Shown: positions 18,102 through 27,131, counted from the first letter of the stretch. The stretch: DNA of 64,000 bases from Nocardia jiangxiensis NBRC 101359 (GCF_000308615.1 NZ_BAGB01000165.1:1-64000); one strand, 5' to 3'. The notes: generated by a model from the sequence alone, not told the origin. Numbers and translations: made by a program.

Positions 18102-18251
18102 TGATTTCTCCGTCTACTTCGTGTTCGACCGAAGCTCAGTCGTGGCTGGCATTGGCGGGTGAACACCGCGACGAGGCTGTCGACACGGGTCGCGCGGTTA
18201 TCGCTCATCAGGCCGGGGTTGAACCTCCCGCCATGACACAAGAGTATCAAC

Positions 18252-18296
18252 TACACAGCCTGCCTGTACAGTTAAACTGTTCAGGCAGGCTGTGTA
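18252..18296. promoter_or_regulatory. 45-bp nested palindrome before the MFS-HTH gene (operator site A)
   Basis: Perfect 15-base arms (TACACAGCCTGCCTG at 18252-18266 and its complement at 18282-18296) enclose a second perfect palindrome, ACAGTTAAACTGT (18268-18280). The 12 bases CAGCCTGCCTGT (18256-18267) recur exactly at 19031-19042, in front of the MarR 2 gene. That repetition argues for a MarR 2 operator rather than only a terminator for the isochorismatase gene upstream. Confidence 0.6.
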
Positions 18297-18344
18297 TTTC
18301 CCCACACTCGCGGGCGCATCGTTGGGGCCGCGAAGCGGCGCTGG

Positions 18345-18932
18345 TCAGGCCGTGTGAGCCAGGGTGTCCAGGTCGGACGTTGTGATGACGTCAGCGTGCC
18401 GGGGGAAGACCTTCTCGATGAGGACTCGATGAACCTCGGCGTCGGGATCGTCGGTGGCGTCGGCCAGGACGAAGATTCGGTAATCCTGGTCGGATGCCTC
18501 CCGCACCGTGGACAGCATCACGCCAGCGGTGGAGATTCCGCCCATCACCAAGGTGTCGATCGATGAATCGCCCAGGAGGGTGTGGAGATTGGTCGTACTG
18601 AAGGCGCCGTAACGCGTCTTGCGGACCACGATGTCGTCATCGCGAACATCCAGGGCGGAAACGATCTCGAGTTTCGGGTCTCCGTCGGCGAATAGGCGGC
18701 CGCGGCGTGCCGGTCCGAACGTCTTGTGGTGATGGGGGATCGCGTCGTAGTCCTCGGGTGCGAAGGCTACTCGTACGAACACGACCTTGATCCCACGCTC
18801 GCGCGCCCATTCGAGGGCTGTTTGGGCGCGTTCCACCACTCCATCGCTGTCGGGGACGGTAGCCAGGGCTGCCGGTTGGTAGTCCATCAGCATCAGCGCT
18901 GTTTGCTGCGGAACGATGCTCGTATCGGTCAC
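18345..18932 (-). CDS. Isochorismatase-like cysteine-less hydrolase 1
   Basis: A 195-residue isochorismatase-fold protein. The catalytic aspartate is in MLMDYQP and the lysine in VVRKTRYGAF. The usual cysteine position reads GISTAGVMLST, with glycine in place of cysteine, as in true isochorismatases rather than cysteine amidases. I place the start at GTG 18932, which has AAGGAGG nine bases upstream; the longer frame to 19013 lacks this. It is divergent from MarR 2, with operator site B between them, and upstream of the MFS-HTH gene. This suggests one MarR-controlled detoxification unit. Confidence 0.75.
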   Translation of the reverse strand: MTDTSIVPQQTALMLMDYQPAALATVPDSDGVVERAQTALEWARERGIKVVFVRVAFAPEDYDAIPHHHKTFGPARRGRLFADGDPKLEIVSALDVRDDDIVVRKTRYGAFSTTNLHTLLGDSSIDTLVMGGISTAGVMLSTVREASDQDYRIFVLADATDDPDAEVHRVLIEKVFPRHADVITTSDLDTLAHTA

Positions 18933-19028
18933 GTACGTGACCCTCCTTCGCATTGTGGAATATGTGGCGACTCGCGGCCTTGCGAGGCTGCCGAGGCTTG
19001 CAGGCGGGCTCATTGCACAGTTAGACTT

Positions 19029-19067
19029 AGCAGCCTGCCTGTCTAAACTAGACTAGTCTGGCTTGCT
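19029..19067. promoter_or_regulatory. MarR 2 operator overlapping its start codon (site B)
   Basis: The region between the divergent isochorismatase and MarR 2 genes carries CAGCCTGCCTGT (19031-19042), identical to part of site A, followed by GTCTA-AAC-TAGAC (19041-19053), a perfect short palindrome, and a partial inverted copy (GGCTTGCT) that runs up to the ATG at 19068. Binding here would repress both divergent genes. Confidence 0.55.
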
Positions 19068-19535
19068 ATGTCCATCAACCGAGATGGAGCACACACCTTG
19101 GCCGTTCCGCTTGCCTGCCACATTGCCCACCAGCTTTCGTGTGCGGTACTACGTCTGAGAGCGCGACTGCGGACCGAGTTCGCGACCGGTAGCTCGCGCT
19201 GGACGTGGTCGCAACTATCGACGCTGAATCGCATTGCCAGCGAGGGGCCGACCACGCTCAGTGCCTTGGCGGCGGCGGAATGTGTTCGTCCGCAGGCGCG
19301 GTCGTCGACTGTCGCGGCTCTCTGTGAAGAAGGGGTAGTCGCCCGCGAGTCGGACCCCACCGACGCCCGGAAGATGCTGGTCTCGATCACTCCCGCGGGC
19401 AGGGACCTTCTCGCGAGCATTCCCGCTCTACGTGAAGCCTGGCTTGAACGGGCGATTGAACAACGCCTATCGCCGACTGAGCGGCGGACGTTGGCCGACG
19501 CGGCGCAGCTCATGAACCGGCTGGCTGACTGCTGA
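19068..19535 (+). CDS. MarR-family regulator 2
   Basis: A 155-residue MarR protein closely related to MarR 1 (shared patterns: VLRLRARLRTEFA, WTWSQLSTLNRIASEG, CVRPQARSS, SDPTDARKMLVSIT, and a LADC C-terminus). No ribosome-binding site precedes ATG 19068, and the operator-like site B abuts the start, so the mRNA is probably leaderless, as for MarR 1. The shared 12-base element at sites A and B points to control of itself, the isochorismatase-like gene and the MFS-HTH exporter. The ligand may be a toxic pathway compound; that is inference. Confidence 0.8.
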   Translation: MSINRDGAHTLAVPLACHIAHQLSCAVLRLRARLRTEFATGSSRWTWSQLSTLNRIASEGPTTLSALAAAECVRPQARSSTVAALCEEGVVARESDPTDARKMLVSITPAGRDLLASIPALREAWLERAIEQRLSPTERRTLADAAQLMNRLADC

Positions 19536-20003
19536 GTCGGTCCTGATCGCCGCGGTTCGCCGATGGGTTCGCCCCTTCTGCTCCCGGTCGCTTCGTTCAT
19601 CATCTACTGATGTCTCACACGTGATCAGGGTGATGCTCGGCACTTATTGAGGTTCTGTCCTCGGTCCGAAACGAAGTACGACCTTGGGGGCGGGATCGAT
19701 CGTCGTCTTCGATCTGGAGTCACCCACTTGAATTATCAAGTGCCCCAGTCATTTTCATGTCGGGAATCCGCTGGGTTGATTGCGGTCATGCTGAGATGTT
19801 GCTGCGGCAGCGGTAGGTCGAGCTGCATGACTGATGCATTACAGCTATTAATCCTTGGGGTGAGTGAAATGACCGGGTTGCTCTAGATCCGGGATTGCCG
19901 CAGGAAAAAGGGGATTTCAGCTGGATGTAGGGGTGAGGGCCCGCTCGCAGGCCGAGCCTGGGCTGCATGCCTCTAGCTGGGCTTTACTGTATTATTCAAT
20001 AAA
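19536..20003. other. Intergenic region without a supported gene
   Basis: About 470 bases between MarR 2 and the XRE-cupin regulator. Short open frames on both strands have neither ribosome-binding sites nor domains. Nothing functional was recognised except the palindrome and start region at its right end. Confidence 0.4.
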
Positions 20004-20013
20004 ACTGTACAGT
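20004..20013. promoter_or_regulatory. Palindrome before the XRE-cupin gene
   Basis: ACTGTACAGT is a perfect 10-base palindrome in an AT-rich stretch 34 bases before the GTG start at 20047; a partial half (ACTGTA) lies at about 19986-19991. It is well placed for autoregulation by the XRE protein. Confidence 0.35.
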
Positions 20014-20046
20014 GCCTAGATATGGCAATGACCGACTGGAGCTGAA

Positions 20047-20754
20047 GTGTCTGACCCTGACCCTGCGGCTGGCGTGAAGGTACGCCCCGCGCCCGATCCC
20101 ATGGTCGGTGCACGTCTTCGTACTGGGCGACGGAACCAAGGCCTCACTTTACGTCAGCTGGCAAGCAAAGTGGGCGTTTCGCCCCAGCTGCTATCTCAAA
20201 TCGAGAACGGTAAGACGCTGCCATCGGTGGCGACGCTGAAGGCCGTGGTCACGGAACTCGGGCTCACATTTGATGACGTGTTTGTGGCAATGAGTTCGGG
20301 TTCGACGGATTCGAGTTCGCCCTCGGCTACACGTCGTCCAGCCGTGTCACGTAAGACCGACGATTCCGCAGGCCCGGTCTTCCGTGCTGGTTCGTACCCC
20401 GTACTTCAAATGACCGGCGGTGTAACCCTGTCGCAACTGCCTACCGGGGTTATCGGTGCGGCGGTTGAGAGTTTTGTGACGACATTGCCGCCCGGGACTG
20501 CGTCGTCCACGGATGGCTCACTCGTGCGACACAATGGTGCTGAGTTGTGCTTCGTTTACGAGGGAACGTTGATGCTGAAGCTCGGATTCGAAACCTATGA
20601 TCTGAATGTCGGTGATGTCGCCGCGTTCGACTCGACCGTTCCGCACGTGTACGTAAACAATGGGGAAGAGCCAGCGAAGGCCATGTGGATGCAGACGCAG
20701 GCTCTGGGATACGAGCAAATGGTCGTTGACGAACAGGGAGAAGCCGCCGAGTAG
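20047..20754 (+). CDS. XRE-cupin transcriptional regulator
   Basis: A 235-residue regulator with an N-terminal XRE helix-turn-helix (about residues 20-78; GLTLRQLASKVGVSPQLLSQ) and a C-terminal cupin_2 domain (about 140-220; HNGAELCFVYEGTLMLKLG). Proteins of this PuuR-like design bind a small-molecule effector in the cupin barrel. The start is GTG 20047, with GGAG at 20038-20041. It is convergent with the DUF35-thiolase operon, which it may control, and separated from it by two stem-loops. Confidence 0.8.
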   Translation: MSDPDPAAGVKVRPAPDPMVGARLRTGRRNQGLTLRQLASKVGVSPQLLSQIENGKTLPSVATLKAVVTELGLTFDDVFVAMSSGSTDSSSPSATRRPAVSRKTDDSAGPVFRAGSYPVLQMTGGVTLSQLPTGVIGAAVESFVTTLPPGTASSTDGSLVRHNGAELCFVYEGTLMLKLGFETYDLNVGDVAAFDSTVPHVYVNNGEEPAKAMWMQTQALGYEQMVVDEQGEAAE

Positions 20755-20763
20755 CGGAAGTCG

Positions 20764-20788
20764 GGTGGCGGTGTTATTCACCGCCACC
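20764..20788 (+). terminator. Terminator of the XRE-cupin gene
   Basis: Perfect 10-base arms GGTGGCGGTG (20764-20773) and CACCGCCACC (20779-20788) around TTATT, ten bases after the XRE-cupin stop. Confidence 0.75.
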
Positions 20789-20853
20789 TTCGCTCGAGGC
20801 CTGGCGGTCGAGTGCTGCAAAGTCTTGGCATCGGCAGTATTCACGCACCGGGA

Positions 20854-20881
20854 CCGCAAAACCGATCTGCGAGTTTTGCGG
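20854..20881 (-). terminator. Terminator of the minus-strand DUF35 operon
   Basis: Perfect 9-base arms CCGCAAAAC (20854-20862) and GTTTTGCGG (20873-20881), just beyond the stop of the DUF35 gene at 20903 when read on the minus strand. Confidence 0.6.
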
Positions 20882-20902
20882 GCACTCTTTGCTGTTCTCG
20901 CG

Positions 20903-21325
20903 CTACGACAGCTTGAAAAAGGGCAGCGTAACTCCCTCCGCGACATCTCTGAAGATTATGTCGACGGGGGCACCCAAGCGCAGCCGGTGGGTATCGCCGT
21001 CGACCAGCGTGGCCGTGAGGTTCAGGGTGGGCTGGACGTCGAACGACACCAGCGCATGTACCCACGGGACCTCATCAGCAAAGCCCTGCACCATCGCGTC
21101 ATACATGACTGTCCAGTTCAGGATCTTGCCGCGGGGGCTTATCTGCGCAAATTCGAACGACGGATGGGACACATTGTGGCAGTGTCGACAGAACGCCACG
21201 GGAGGGTGGGCGTAAGTCCCGCAGTGGTTGCATCGCTGAAAGGCCAGTTCGTGCCTGCGTGCGGCCTCCCAGAACGGTGCGGTGTCCTCGTCCGGACAGG
21301 GAATTGGTTTGCCGTACTCGCCCAA
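20903..21325 (-). CDS. DUF35 OB-fold/zinc-ribbon partner protein, copy 2
   Basis: A 140-residue DUF35 protein with zinc-ribbon cysteines at residues 32, 35, 46 and 49 (CNHC and CRHC) and an OB-fold after residue 55 (RGKILNWTVMYDA). The start is TTG 21325, with AGGAGG at 21331-21336 giving a five-base spacing; no ATG is better placed. It lies 39 bases downstream of the thiolase-like gene at 21365-22567 and should be its subunit. Copies 1 and 3 are at 4171-4578 and 32629-33057. Confidence 0.85.
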   Translation of the reverse strand: MGEYGKPIPCPDEDTAPFWEAARRHELAFQRCNHCGTYAHPPVAFCRHCHNVSHPSFEFAQISPRGKILNWTVMYDAMVQGFADEVPWVHALVSFDVQPTLNLTATLVDGDTHRLRLGAPVDIIFRDVAEGVTLPFFKLS

Positions 21326-21364
21326 CTTGTCCTCCTGGTGCTGGATGAAGAAGGTCCTCGATGC

Positions 21365-22567
21365 TCAGGACGACTTGTCGGAGCTGTAGAGGATAGTGGT
21401 TGCGTGAACGAAGCCGGGCACGCTGTAGGTTGAGATACCGGTCGTTGCCCCGCTGATTTGGCGATGACCGGCACGACCCGACAACTGCAGGTAGTTCTCC
21501 AGGATGTGTGGAATGCCGTGGATACGACCCCAGCCGATGTTGCCGCCGCCTGACAACAGAGGGAATTCACCCTTCGGGTCTATGCGGCCGTCCTGAATGT
21601 ACTGCCACGCCTCGCCGATACCACAGAATCCCAGGCACTCCATCCACCACAGCGCGACTGGTAGGAAGCCATCATAGAGCTGTGGAACGTCCACGTCGGA
21701 CGGGTGCCACCCGCTTCGATTCCACAGCTTTTTCGCCATGTACCGGGTCGGCTCGAACATCGCGTCGAGCGAACCCAGGGTGCCCGGAATTGGCTTGTAG
21801 GTGTTCTGGACCAGGCCCCAGTCAGTGATGTACACCGGCTGGTGTGGCATGTCGGCTGCACGTTCCGCAGTGGTAACGATGAACGAGCCGCCGCCATCGA
21901 CCGGAATGTCGTTGTCGAACAGGCACATTGGCTCGCTGATTGTGCGAGCTGTCATGTAGTCCTCGAACGTCAACTCCTTGCCGTACCAATACGCCTCCGG
22001 TATGGACTGGACGTTCTTCCGGATCTGTAGCGCAAGCGTTGCCATGTGCTCGCGCTTCATTCCGTACCGCTTCTGGTACTCCATGTACGGCATCGCTATG
22101 CCGGAGGTCCCCGCGACATAGCCGTACGGCGCTGTCCACTGCGTTTCACCTCCGGCGAGAGTTTCAGTGAACGAATTGTAGCGACCGGCAGGATTGTGCA
22201 AGGTCCTGTTCAGAAGCACATAGCTTGCCGCTCCCGAGGCCACCGCCTGTACTGCGCGAACCACAGCCGGCGGAAATGAGACGTCGTCGTAGGACCAGAG
22301 TGTATCCAACTCCATGTGTTCAATCAGGAAGTCGGCGTCGACGAATCCGTAGCCAGGACGGAGCACCCGATTGCTGCCGTAAGCGGGCAGACTCGTTGCG
22401 GTCGCAACACCATCGATCTGGGCTCGGGTGAGGCCAGCATCCTTGATCGCCTGGTCCGCAGTCTCGACCGCCAGGCTCGCGATCGGGACGTCCGCGTGCC
22501 GGCGCGACTTTGTGATGCCATATCCAACGATCGCAACCTTGTTCCGAAACTGGTGCTTGTCGACCAT
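21365..22567 (-). CDS. Thiolase-like protein, copy 2
   Basis: A 400-residue thiolase-fold protein, the most diverged of the three in this window. N-terminal KVAIVGYGITK is typical. The region of the thiolase nucleophile (LWSYDDVSFPPAVVRAVQAV) has no cysteine, and the C-terminal motif reads LLSGGGNIGWGRIHG, without GHP. ATG 22567 has AGGAGG just upstream. It is cotranscribed with the DUF35 gene and probably with the two-domain CoA-transferase upstream. Loss of the thiolase residues suggests an aldolase or acyltransferase chemistry, as known for Ltp2 and PhlC; the specific reaction is unknown. Confidence 0.75.
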   Translation of the reverse strand: MVDKHQFRNKVAIVGYGITKSRRHADVPIASLAVETADQAIKDAGLTRAQIDGVATATSLPAYGSNRVLRPGYGFVDADFLIEHMELDTLWSYDDVSFPPAVVRAVQAVASGAASYVLLNRTLHNPAGRYNSFTETLAGGETQWTAPYGYVAGTSGIAMPYMEYQKRYGMKREHMATLALQIRKNVQSIPEAYWYGKELTFEDYMTARTISEPMCLFDNDIPVDGGGSFIVTTAERAADMPHQPVYITDWGLVQNTYKPIPGTLGSLDAMFEPTRYMAKKLWNRSGWHPSDVDVPQLYDGFLPVALWWMECLGFCGIGEAWQYIQDGRIDPKGEFPLLSGGGNIGWGRIHGIPHILENYLQLSGRAGHRQISGATTGISTYSVPGFVHATTILYSSDKSS

Positions 22568-22690
22568 CGTTCCTCCTACAGCGAGACAAGAGCAGACGAG
22601 CGGAGCCTGGTGGGACTGGTCCTATGCTCTGGCAGTCGCTGACGCCTCGGCCGTCAACGTGGCTATGCGCACAAGGCTCCGCGGTGGGTG

Positions 22691-25282
22691 TCAGAGTGAG
22701 CCGGTTTCGCGCAGCTTCCGGATCGCGCTCTCATCGAGCTTCAAGATCTCGTTGAGGACGTAGTCGGTGTCTTGGCCGTAGCTCGGGCCCGAACGATTGA
22801 GCCGGCCGCCGATATAGGGCGGAGTGACCGACATCTTTGTCGGCAACTCCCGGACAGGCCATCGGCCGATGTACGCCTGATCGAGTTCGACCAGCCAGTC
22901 CAAGGCCTTCAGCTGGGGGTCGTTGTCATAGCGGTCCTGCGCATTCTGGCAAACGCCAGCGGGGAACTTGCGCTGCTGCAGTTCTGTCATCAGCTCGAAG
23001 CCGTCCCACTCGAGGGTCGCCTCTGTGATCAGCGCATCGAGCTCGTTGAGGTTTTCCAGTCGTCGCTCCAGCGTCGCGAAACGGGGATCATCCGCCAGAG
23101 CGTCGAGGCTGAGGACACTGATCAACGCCGACCAGTGTGCCTCGGTGAAGCTGGCCAATGCGATCCATCGGTCGGTGCCCGCGGTCCGGTAAGCACCATG
23201 AGGGGCAGCAGGCTTGTAAGGCGATCGGTTGCCATAACGCTGCCACCGGCGCCCGTTTGCCGTGAAATTGAGGATCGCCGATCCAGTCAGGTACAGCCCA
23301 GTCTCAGCCTGCGAGGCGTCGATATGACATCCCAGCCCAGTGGCGTTTCGCCGGTACAGGGCCGCGAGCATCGCGTTGGCCATGTTGTAGGCGCCGAACC
23401 AGTCAAGGTACGAGTAGCCGATTCCTGCCGGCGGGTACGACTCCGGCAGTCCGGACATCTCGCTGATACCCGCGATGGCCGCGGCGGTCGGTCCGTACGC
23501 ACGAGTGCGGCCGTACGTGCCGTACTCGCCGAAACCGGACTGCTGGACATAGATGATGCTGGGATTGATCTGCTTCATTCGTTCGTAGGACAACCCCATA
23601 CGAACCATCGTCCCGGGCGAGAAGCCTTCGACAATCATGTCCGCGTCGCGGATCAAATCCTCCAGCAGCTCGCGCGCCGAGGGGTCTTTGAGGTTGAGCG
23701 ACATCGAGAGCTTGCCGGAGTTGATCTCCATGAACGCGCCACTCTCGTTTGGCGTGGACGCCGGAGGGATGGTGAGCGGGCTGGTTGCCTTCTCTCTTGC
23801 GGTGCGTCCTCCCTCGGGCGGGATTCCTCGACTCCAGCGCATTCCATCCCAGCGCGATTCGTGTTCTACCTTGATGACTTCGGCGCCCAGAGCACTCAGG
23901 AACCGGCCGGCACCCGCCGATGCCAGCATCCAGCTCAGATCGATAACGCGGACGTTGGACAGCGCAAATGGCTTCCCGTGCTCGCTGATCAACGGTTGCC
24001 GCTTGGATCGCTCGTTGACCTGAACCTGTTTGTGCTCGACGATCGTGGCTGTCCATTCGCGGCGAACCGCGTCGTTGTGCTCGCCGATCATCGGTGGTCG
24101 CGGTCCGTGCTGCCACGCCACGTCATGATCGAGCCATTTGGCGCCGATGTAGGTGAATGACCGGCCGAGCTCCGGGTGATGGATTCCCACGAAAGCGTTT
24201 CGGGCCTGCCAGTGGTCGTCGTCGATGTTCTCTTCGGGGCGCCGTACCGCGGCCCAGGGCAAGTTCTTCTCCTGAGCTTGTCGCCACAGGTCACGATCGA
24301 ACAGCAGTCGGGAGACCAGCTTGTCGGTCTGAACCTGGATGTGTTCGATCGCCTCGGGAGTGTAGCGGTGGTCACCGTCGTACTTCGAGTCGTCCAGGTC
24401 GGCTTGGAATCCGTAGTCCTTCAACAGTTCGACGGTGCCGTCCCAGGGGCTGAGAGCGCTTCGCAGATACGTGCGGTACGGCAACAGGTAACGACCATCC
24501 TTGGTTGCCGAGAGCGCAGGTCCACTGGCCTGCGGCATCGAGTGACGGCAAGTGAGACGCAGATGGGTCTGACGCTCGAAAATCCAATTGGGAATGTCGT
24601 TCTCGGTGTTTTTGCTGACCGCCTCGTGCACAGCGGTGGACAGGAATTGTCCCTTACCGCCGTCGGCCAGTCGGTAGTTCAGCGCACCGAGGATCGCGAT
24701 CACGGTCATCTCACCCGCGATGTGATACGCCTGCCACATCTGTGGCGCAATCGGCGGGGTTTCGTAGAACCCCGTCGGGTCCGGGTCGTACCCGCAATTC
24801 ATCATCACTCCGCCCAGCGCGAGGTGTACGAGATCACTGGCCTCGTAGTCCGCCCACGGGCCCGAGTCGCCGAAAGGTGTAATCCTCGCCCATATCAGCC
24901 CGGGATTGACCTCGGCCATCTCCTCGTAGCCGATGCCGCGTTCAGTCATGTACCCGCGGGGACGAGAATCGATCACGATGTCGGCCGACTTGGCCAGTAT
25001 TCGAAACTCGGCCTGGTCGGCAGGGGCTTCCAGATCCAGGGTCACCGAACGTTTGCCCACGTTGTAGTGCCAGAAGTGCAGGCTGCGATTCGGGTCCGGC
25101 ACGTCCTCGTAGAACGGGCCGTAGGTGCGCGTCACCTCACCGGTCGGTGGCTCGATCCGGACGACGTCAGCACCGAGGCCAGCAAGCACCTTTCCGCAGT
25201 ACTCACCTAGTTCGTCGCCGACTTCGAGAACGCGGATCCGCCCCAGATACCCCGTGAATGCCGATGCATCGATTCCGGTCAT
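22691..25282 (-). CDS. Two-domain class III CoA-transferase (tandem CaiB/BaiF)
   Basis: An 863-residue protein made of two CaiB/BaiF domains in tandem (about residues 10-400 and 430-860). Each begins with its own Rossmann motif: RIRVLEVGDELGEYCGKVLA and NVRVIDLSWMLASAGAGRF. The catalytic aspartate appears only in the second half (GYSYLDWFGAYN); at the matching place in the first half I read QAYHIAGE. The fusion would form the interlocked family III dimer as one chain with one active site. ATG 25282 has AAGGAG at 25295-25300. The similar fusion at 33860-36151 is shorter. Confidence 0.8.
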   Translation of the reverse strand: MTGIDASAFTGYLGRIRVLEVGDELGEYCGKVLAGLGADVVRIEPPTGEVTRTYGPFYEDVPDPNRSLHFWHYNVGKRSVTLDLEAPADQAEFRILAKSADIVIDSRPRGYMTERGIGYEEMAEVNPGLIWARITPFGDSGPWADYEASDLVHLALGGVMMNCGYDPDPTGFYETPPIAPQMWQAYHIAGEMTVIAILGALNYRLADGGKGQFLSTAVHEAVSKNTENDIPNWIFERQTHLRLTCRHSMPQASGPALSATKDGRYLLPYRTYLRSALSPWDGTVELLKDYGFQADLDDSKYDGDHRYTPEAIEHIQVQTDKLVSRLLFDRDLWRQAQEKNLPWAAVRRPEENIDDDHWQARNAFVGIHHPELGRSFTYIGAKWLDHDVAWQHGPRPPMIGEHNDAVRREWTATIVEHKQVQVNERSKRQPLISEHGKPFALSNVRVIDLSWMLASAGAGRFLSALGAEVIKVEHESRWDGMRWSRGIPPEGGRTAREKATSPLTIPPASTPNESGAFMEINSGKLSMSLNLKDPSARELLEDLIRDADMIVEGFSPGTMVRMGLSYERMKQINPSIIYVQQSGFGEYGTYGRTRAYGPTAAAIAGISEMSGLPESYPPAGIGYSYLDWFGAYNMANAMLAALYRRNATGLGCHIDASQAETGLYLTGSAILNFTANGRRWQRYGNRSPYKPAAPHGAYRTAGTDRWIALASFTEAHWSALISVLSLDALADDPRFATLERRLENLNELDALITEATLEWDGFELMTELQQRKFPAGVCQNAQDRYDNDPQLKALDWLVELDQAYIGRWPVRELPTKMSVTPPYIGGRLNRSGPSYGQDTDYVLNEILKLDESAIRKLRETGSL

Positions 25283-25492
25283 GACTTTCGTTGTCTCCTT
25301 GTCCCGGCTAAGGCACAGTTCCAGTGGCTGTGCGGAGTCGTGCGCACGATCGGGCGTGAACCGCTCCTGGGTGCCTAGGTGCTCGCCGTTGTGTGTCGGT
25401 GGAGCGAGGCTTTCGAGGTCTTCGCGTTGCGCCCCGAGTAGCCGACGGAGGCTCTGGCCAGCATCTCCCACCGGACATCGTGCAGACTGTCG

Positions 25493-25525
25493 GTAGATAT
25501 GTCAAGTCCAGTAGGACATATCTAC
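25493..25525. promoter_or_regulatory. Inverted repeat in the divergent CoA-transferase/amidohydrolase promoter
   Basis: Perfect 11-base arms GTAGATATGTC (25493-25503) and GACATATCTAC (25515-25525) around an 11-base spacer, midway between genes starting at 25282 (minus) and 25739 (plus). The tip TGTC/GACA resembles the core of the GntR sites elsewhere, but with a long spacer. A second imperfect repeat (AGGC...GCCT) lies at 25608-25631. The rest of 25283-25738 holds no supported gene. Confidence 0.45.
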
Positions 25526-25738
25526 AGGTCAAGATCGCGACTTGCTGGGCCTGTTGCCGGGATGATTGCGGTGAGTGGCGGCCGGGTGCTTGCCCGGTAG
25601 GGCCTTGAGGCGTATACATAGCAAGTATGCCTAGTCATGGCTAGTTTTTTGGGTTATGGGAAGGCAAGTCTGGGTGTAGGGATGCGACAACGTATCCACC
25701 GGATACACACAGGTATTCAAGTGATAAGGAGTGCGCGA

Positions 25739-27022
25739 ATGACCCAGTCAGTGGAAGCGCCGAATCCTGACCAGCCGCTGGACCGCGACCACCCGTTGCT
25801 GGCTTCGATAAAGGGAATTCCGGTCGTTGATACCGACACGCACCTCACCGAGCCTGGTGACTTGTGGACTTCCCGAGCGCCGGAGAAGTACCAGAATCTG
25901 GTTCCGCGGGTCCAGTACCTGGACGAAGCCGACTTCTACACCACGATGGGCTGGACCCGTGACACCGAGGAGCGGTCTCCGGTTTGGGTAGTCGAGGACG
26001 ACATCATGCTCGGATTCGCGGGTGGTGGCAGCGTCATCAACAAGTCGAATCAGAAGATCAAGGGTTCCGAGTTCATCAAATGGCCTCTGACTGATGTCTC
26101 GCCCGGCGCGACCCATGTGGATCCCCGGCTCGAGATGATGGACGACGTGGGGATCTGGGCCCAAACGGTCTATCCGAACGCAGTCGGCTTCGGCGGCCAA
26201 GGCTTCGCGAAGATCCAGGACCCGCATCTCCGCCTGCTGTGCCTGACGATCTGGAACGACGTCATGGTTGAAATGCAGCAGCAGTCGAATGGCCGTTTGC
26301 TCGGCATGGGCATCATTCCCTGGTGGGATGTTGACCTTGCGATAAAAGAGGTCGAGCGCATCTACAACCTCGGTATCAAGGGCGTGAACATCAACGCGGA
26401 CCCGCAGAATCAGGGTCTGCCCGAGCTGTCCGATCCCTATTACCAGCCCATGTGGGACGTCGTTTCCCAGCTCGACCTACCGGTGAACTTCCACATCGGT
26501 TCAAGCGTCTCACAGATGAGCTATGCCGGAAGCGGGCCGTGGCCGTCGATGAGCAACGATCAAAAGATCGCGGTCGGCTCGTCGCTCATGTATCTGACGA
26601 ATGCCCGACTCATTACCAACTTCATCTACTCCGGTCTGTTGGACCGGAACCCGAAGTTGAAGATGGTCTCGGTCGAGAGCGGTGTCGGCTGGCTCCCATT
26701 CATCCTGAACGCCCTCGACTACCAGGCGACCGAGAACAACATCGACAACCTGTCGATGAAGCCGTCGGACTACTTCCGCCGGCAGGTCTACGCCTGCTTC
26801 TGGTTCGAAGAGGGGTCGGATCTGATGACCGACGTCGAGCGTGTAGGCATCGACAACTGCATGTTCGAGACAGACTTCCCTCACCCGACCTGTTTGTACC
26901 CGCAGCCGCTGAACGGCATCGCGAAGACGTTCGCTGACAATGATGTTCCGTTCGAGACACGCAAAAAGTTGCTCGGGGGTAACGCGGCAAAGGTTTACAA
27001 CCTCGAGTTGCCCGCTCTTTGA
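25739..27022 (+). CDS. Amidohydrolase-2 family protein, copy 2
   Basis: A 427-residue TIM-barrel metal-dependent enzyme. Likely metal-site segments are VVDTDTHLTEPGDLW near the N-terminus, NFHIGSS near residue 245 and FETDFPHPTCLYP near residue 380, the last matching FGTDYPH of copy 1. ATG 25739 has AAGGAG at 25726-25731. It is divergent from the two-domain CoA-transferase, with a strong inverted repeat between. A hydrolase or decarboxylase role in the same pathway is inferred. Confidence 0.8.
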   Translation: MTQSVEAPNPDQPLDRDHPLLASIKGIPVVDTDTHLTEPGDLWTSRAPEKYQNLVPRVQYLDEADFYTTMGWTRDTEERSPVWVVEDDIMLGFAGGGSVINKSNQKIKGSEFIKWPLTDVSPGATHVDPRLEMMDDVGIWAQTVYPNAVGFGGQGFAKIQDPHLRLLCLTIWNDVMVEMQQQSNGRLLGMGIIPWWDVDLAIKEVERIYNLGIKGVNINADPQNQGLPELSDPYYQPMWDVVSQLDLPVNFHIGSSVSQMSYAGSGPWPSMSNDQKIAVGSSLMYLTNARLITNFIYSGLLDRNPKLKMVSVESGVGWLPFILNALDYQATENNIDNLSMKPSDYFRRQVYACFWFEEGSDLMTDVERVGIDNCMFETDFPHPTCLYPQPLNGIAKTFADNDVPFETRKKLLGGNAAKVYNLELPAL

Positions 27023-27035
27023 TCCACTGCGTAGT

Positions 27036-27075
27036 AGTCCCGGCCGACGGACAATAACAGGTGCCGGTCGGGACT
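27036..27075 (+). terminator. Stem-loop after amidohydrolase copy 2
   Basis: AGTCCCGGCCG (27036-27046) pairs with CGGTCGGGACT (27065-27075) with a single G-U wobble around an 18-base loop, 14 bases after the amidohydrolase stop. No long U-tract follows. Confidence 0.55.
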
Positions 27076-27131
27076 GGCAGAAGCCATGATTTATCGAATA
27101 GGTCCGGCGTTTGGCCCGGGGAGGAAGAGTA

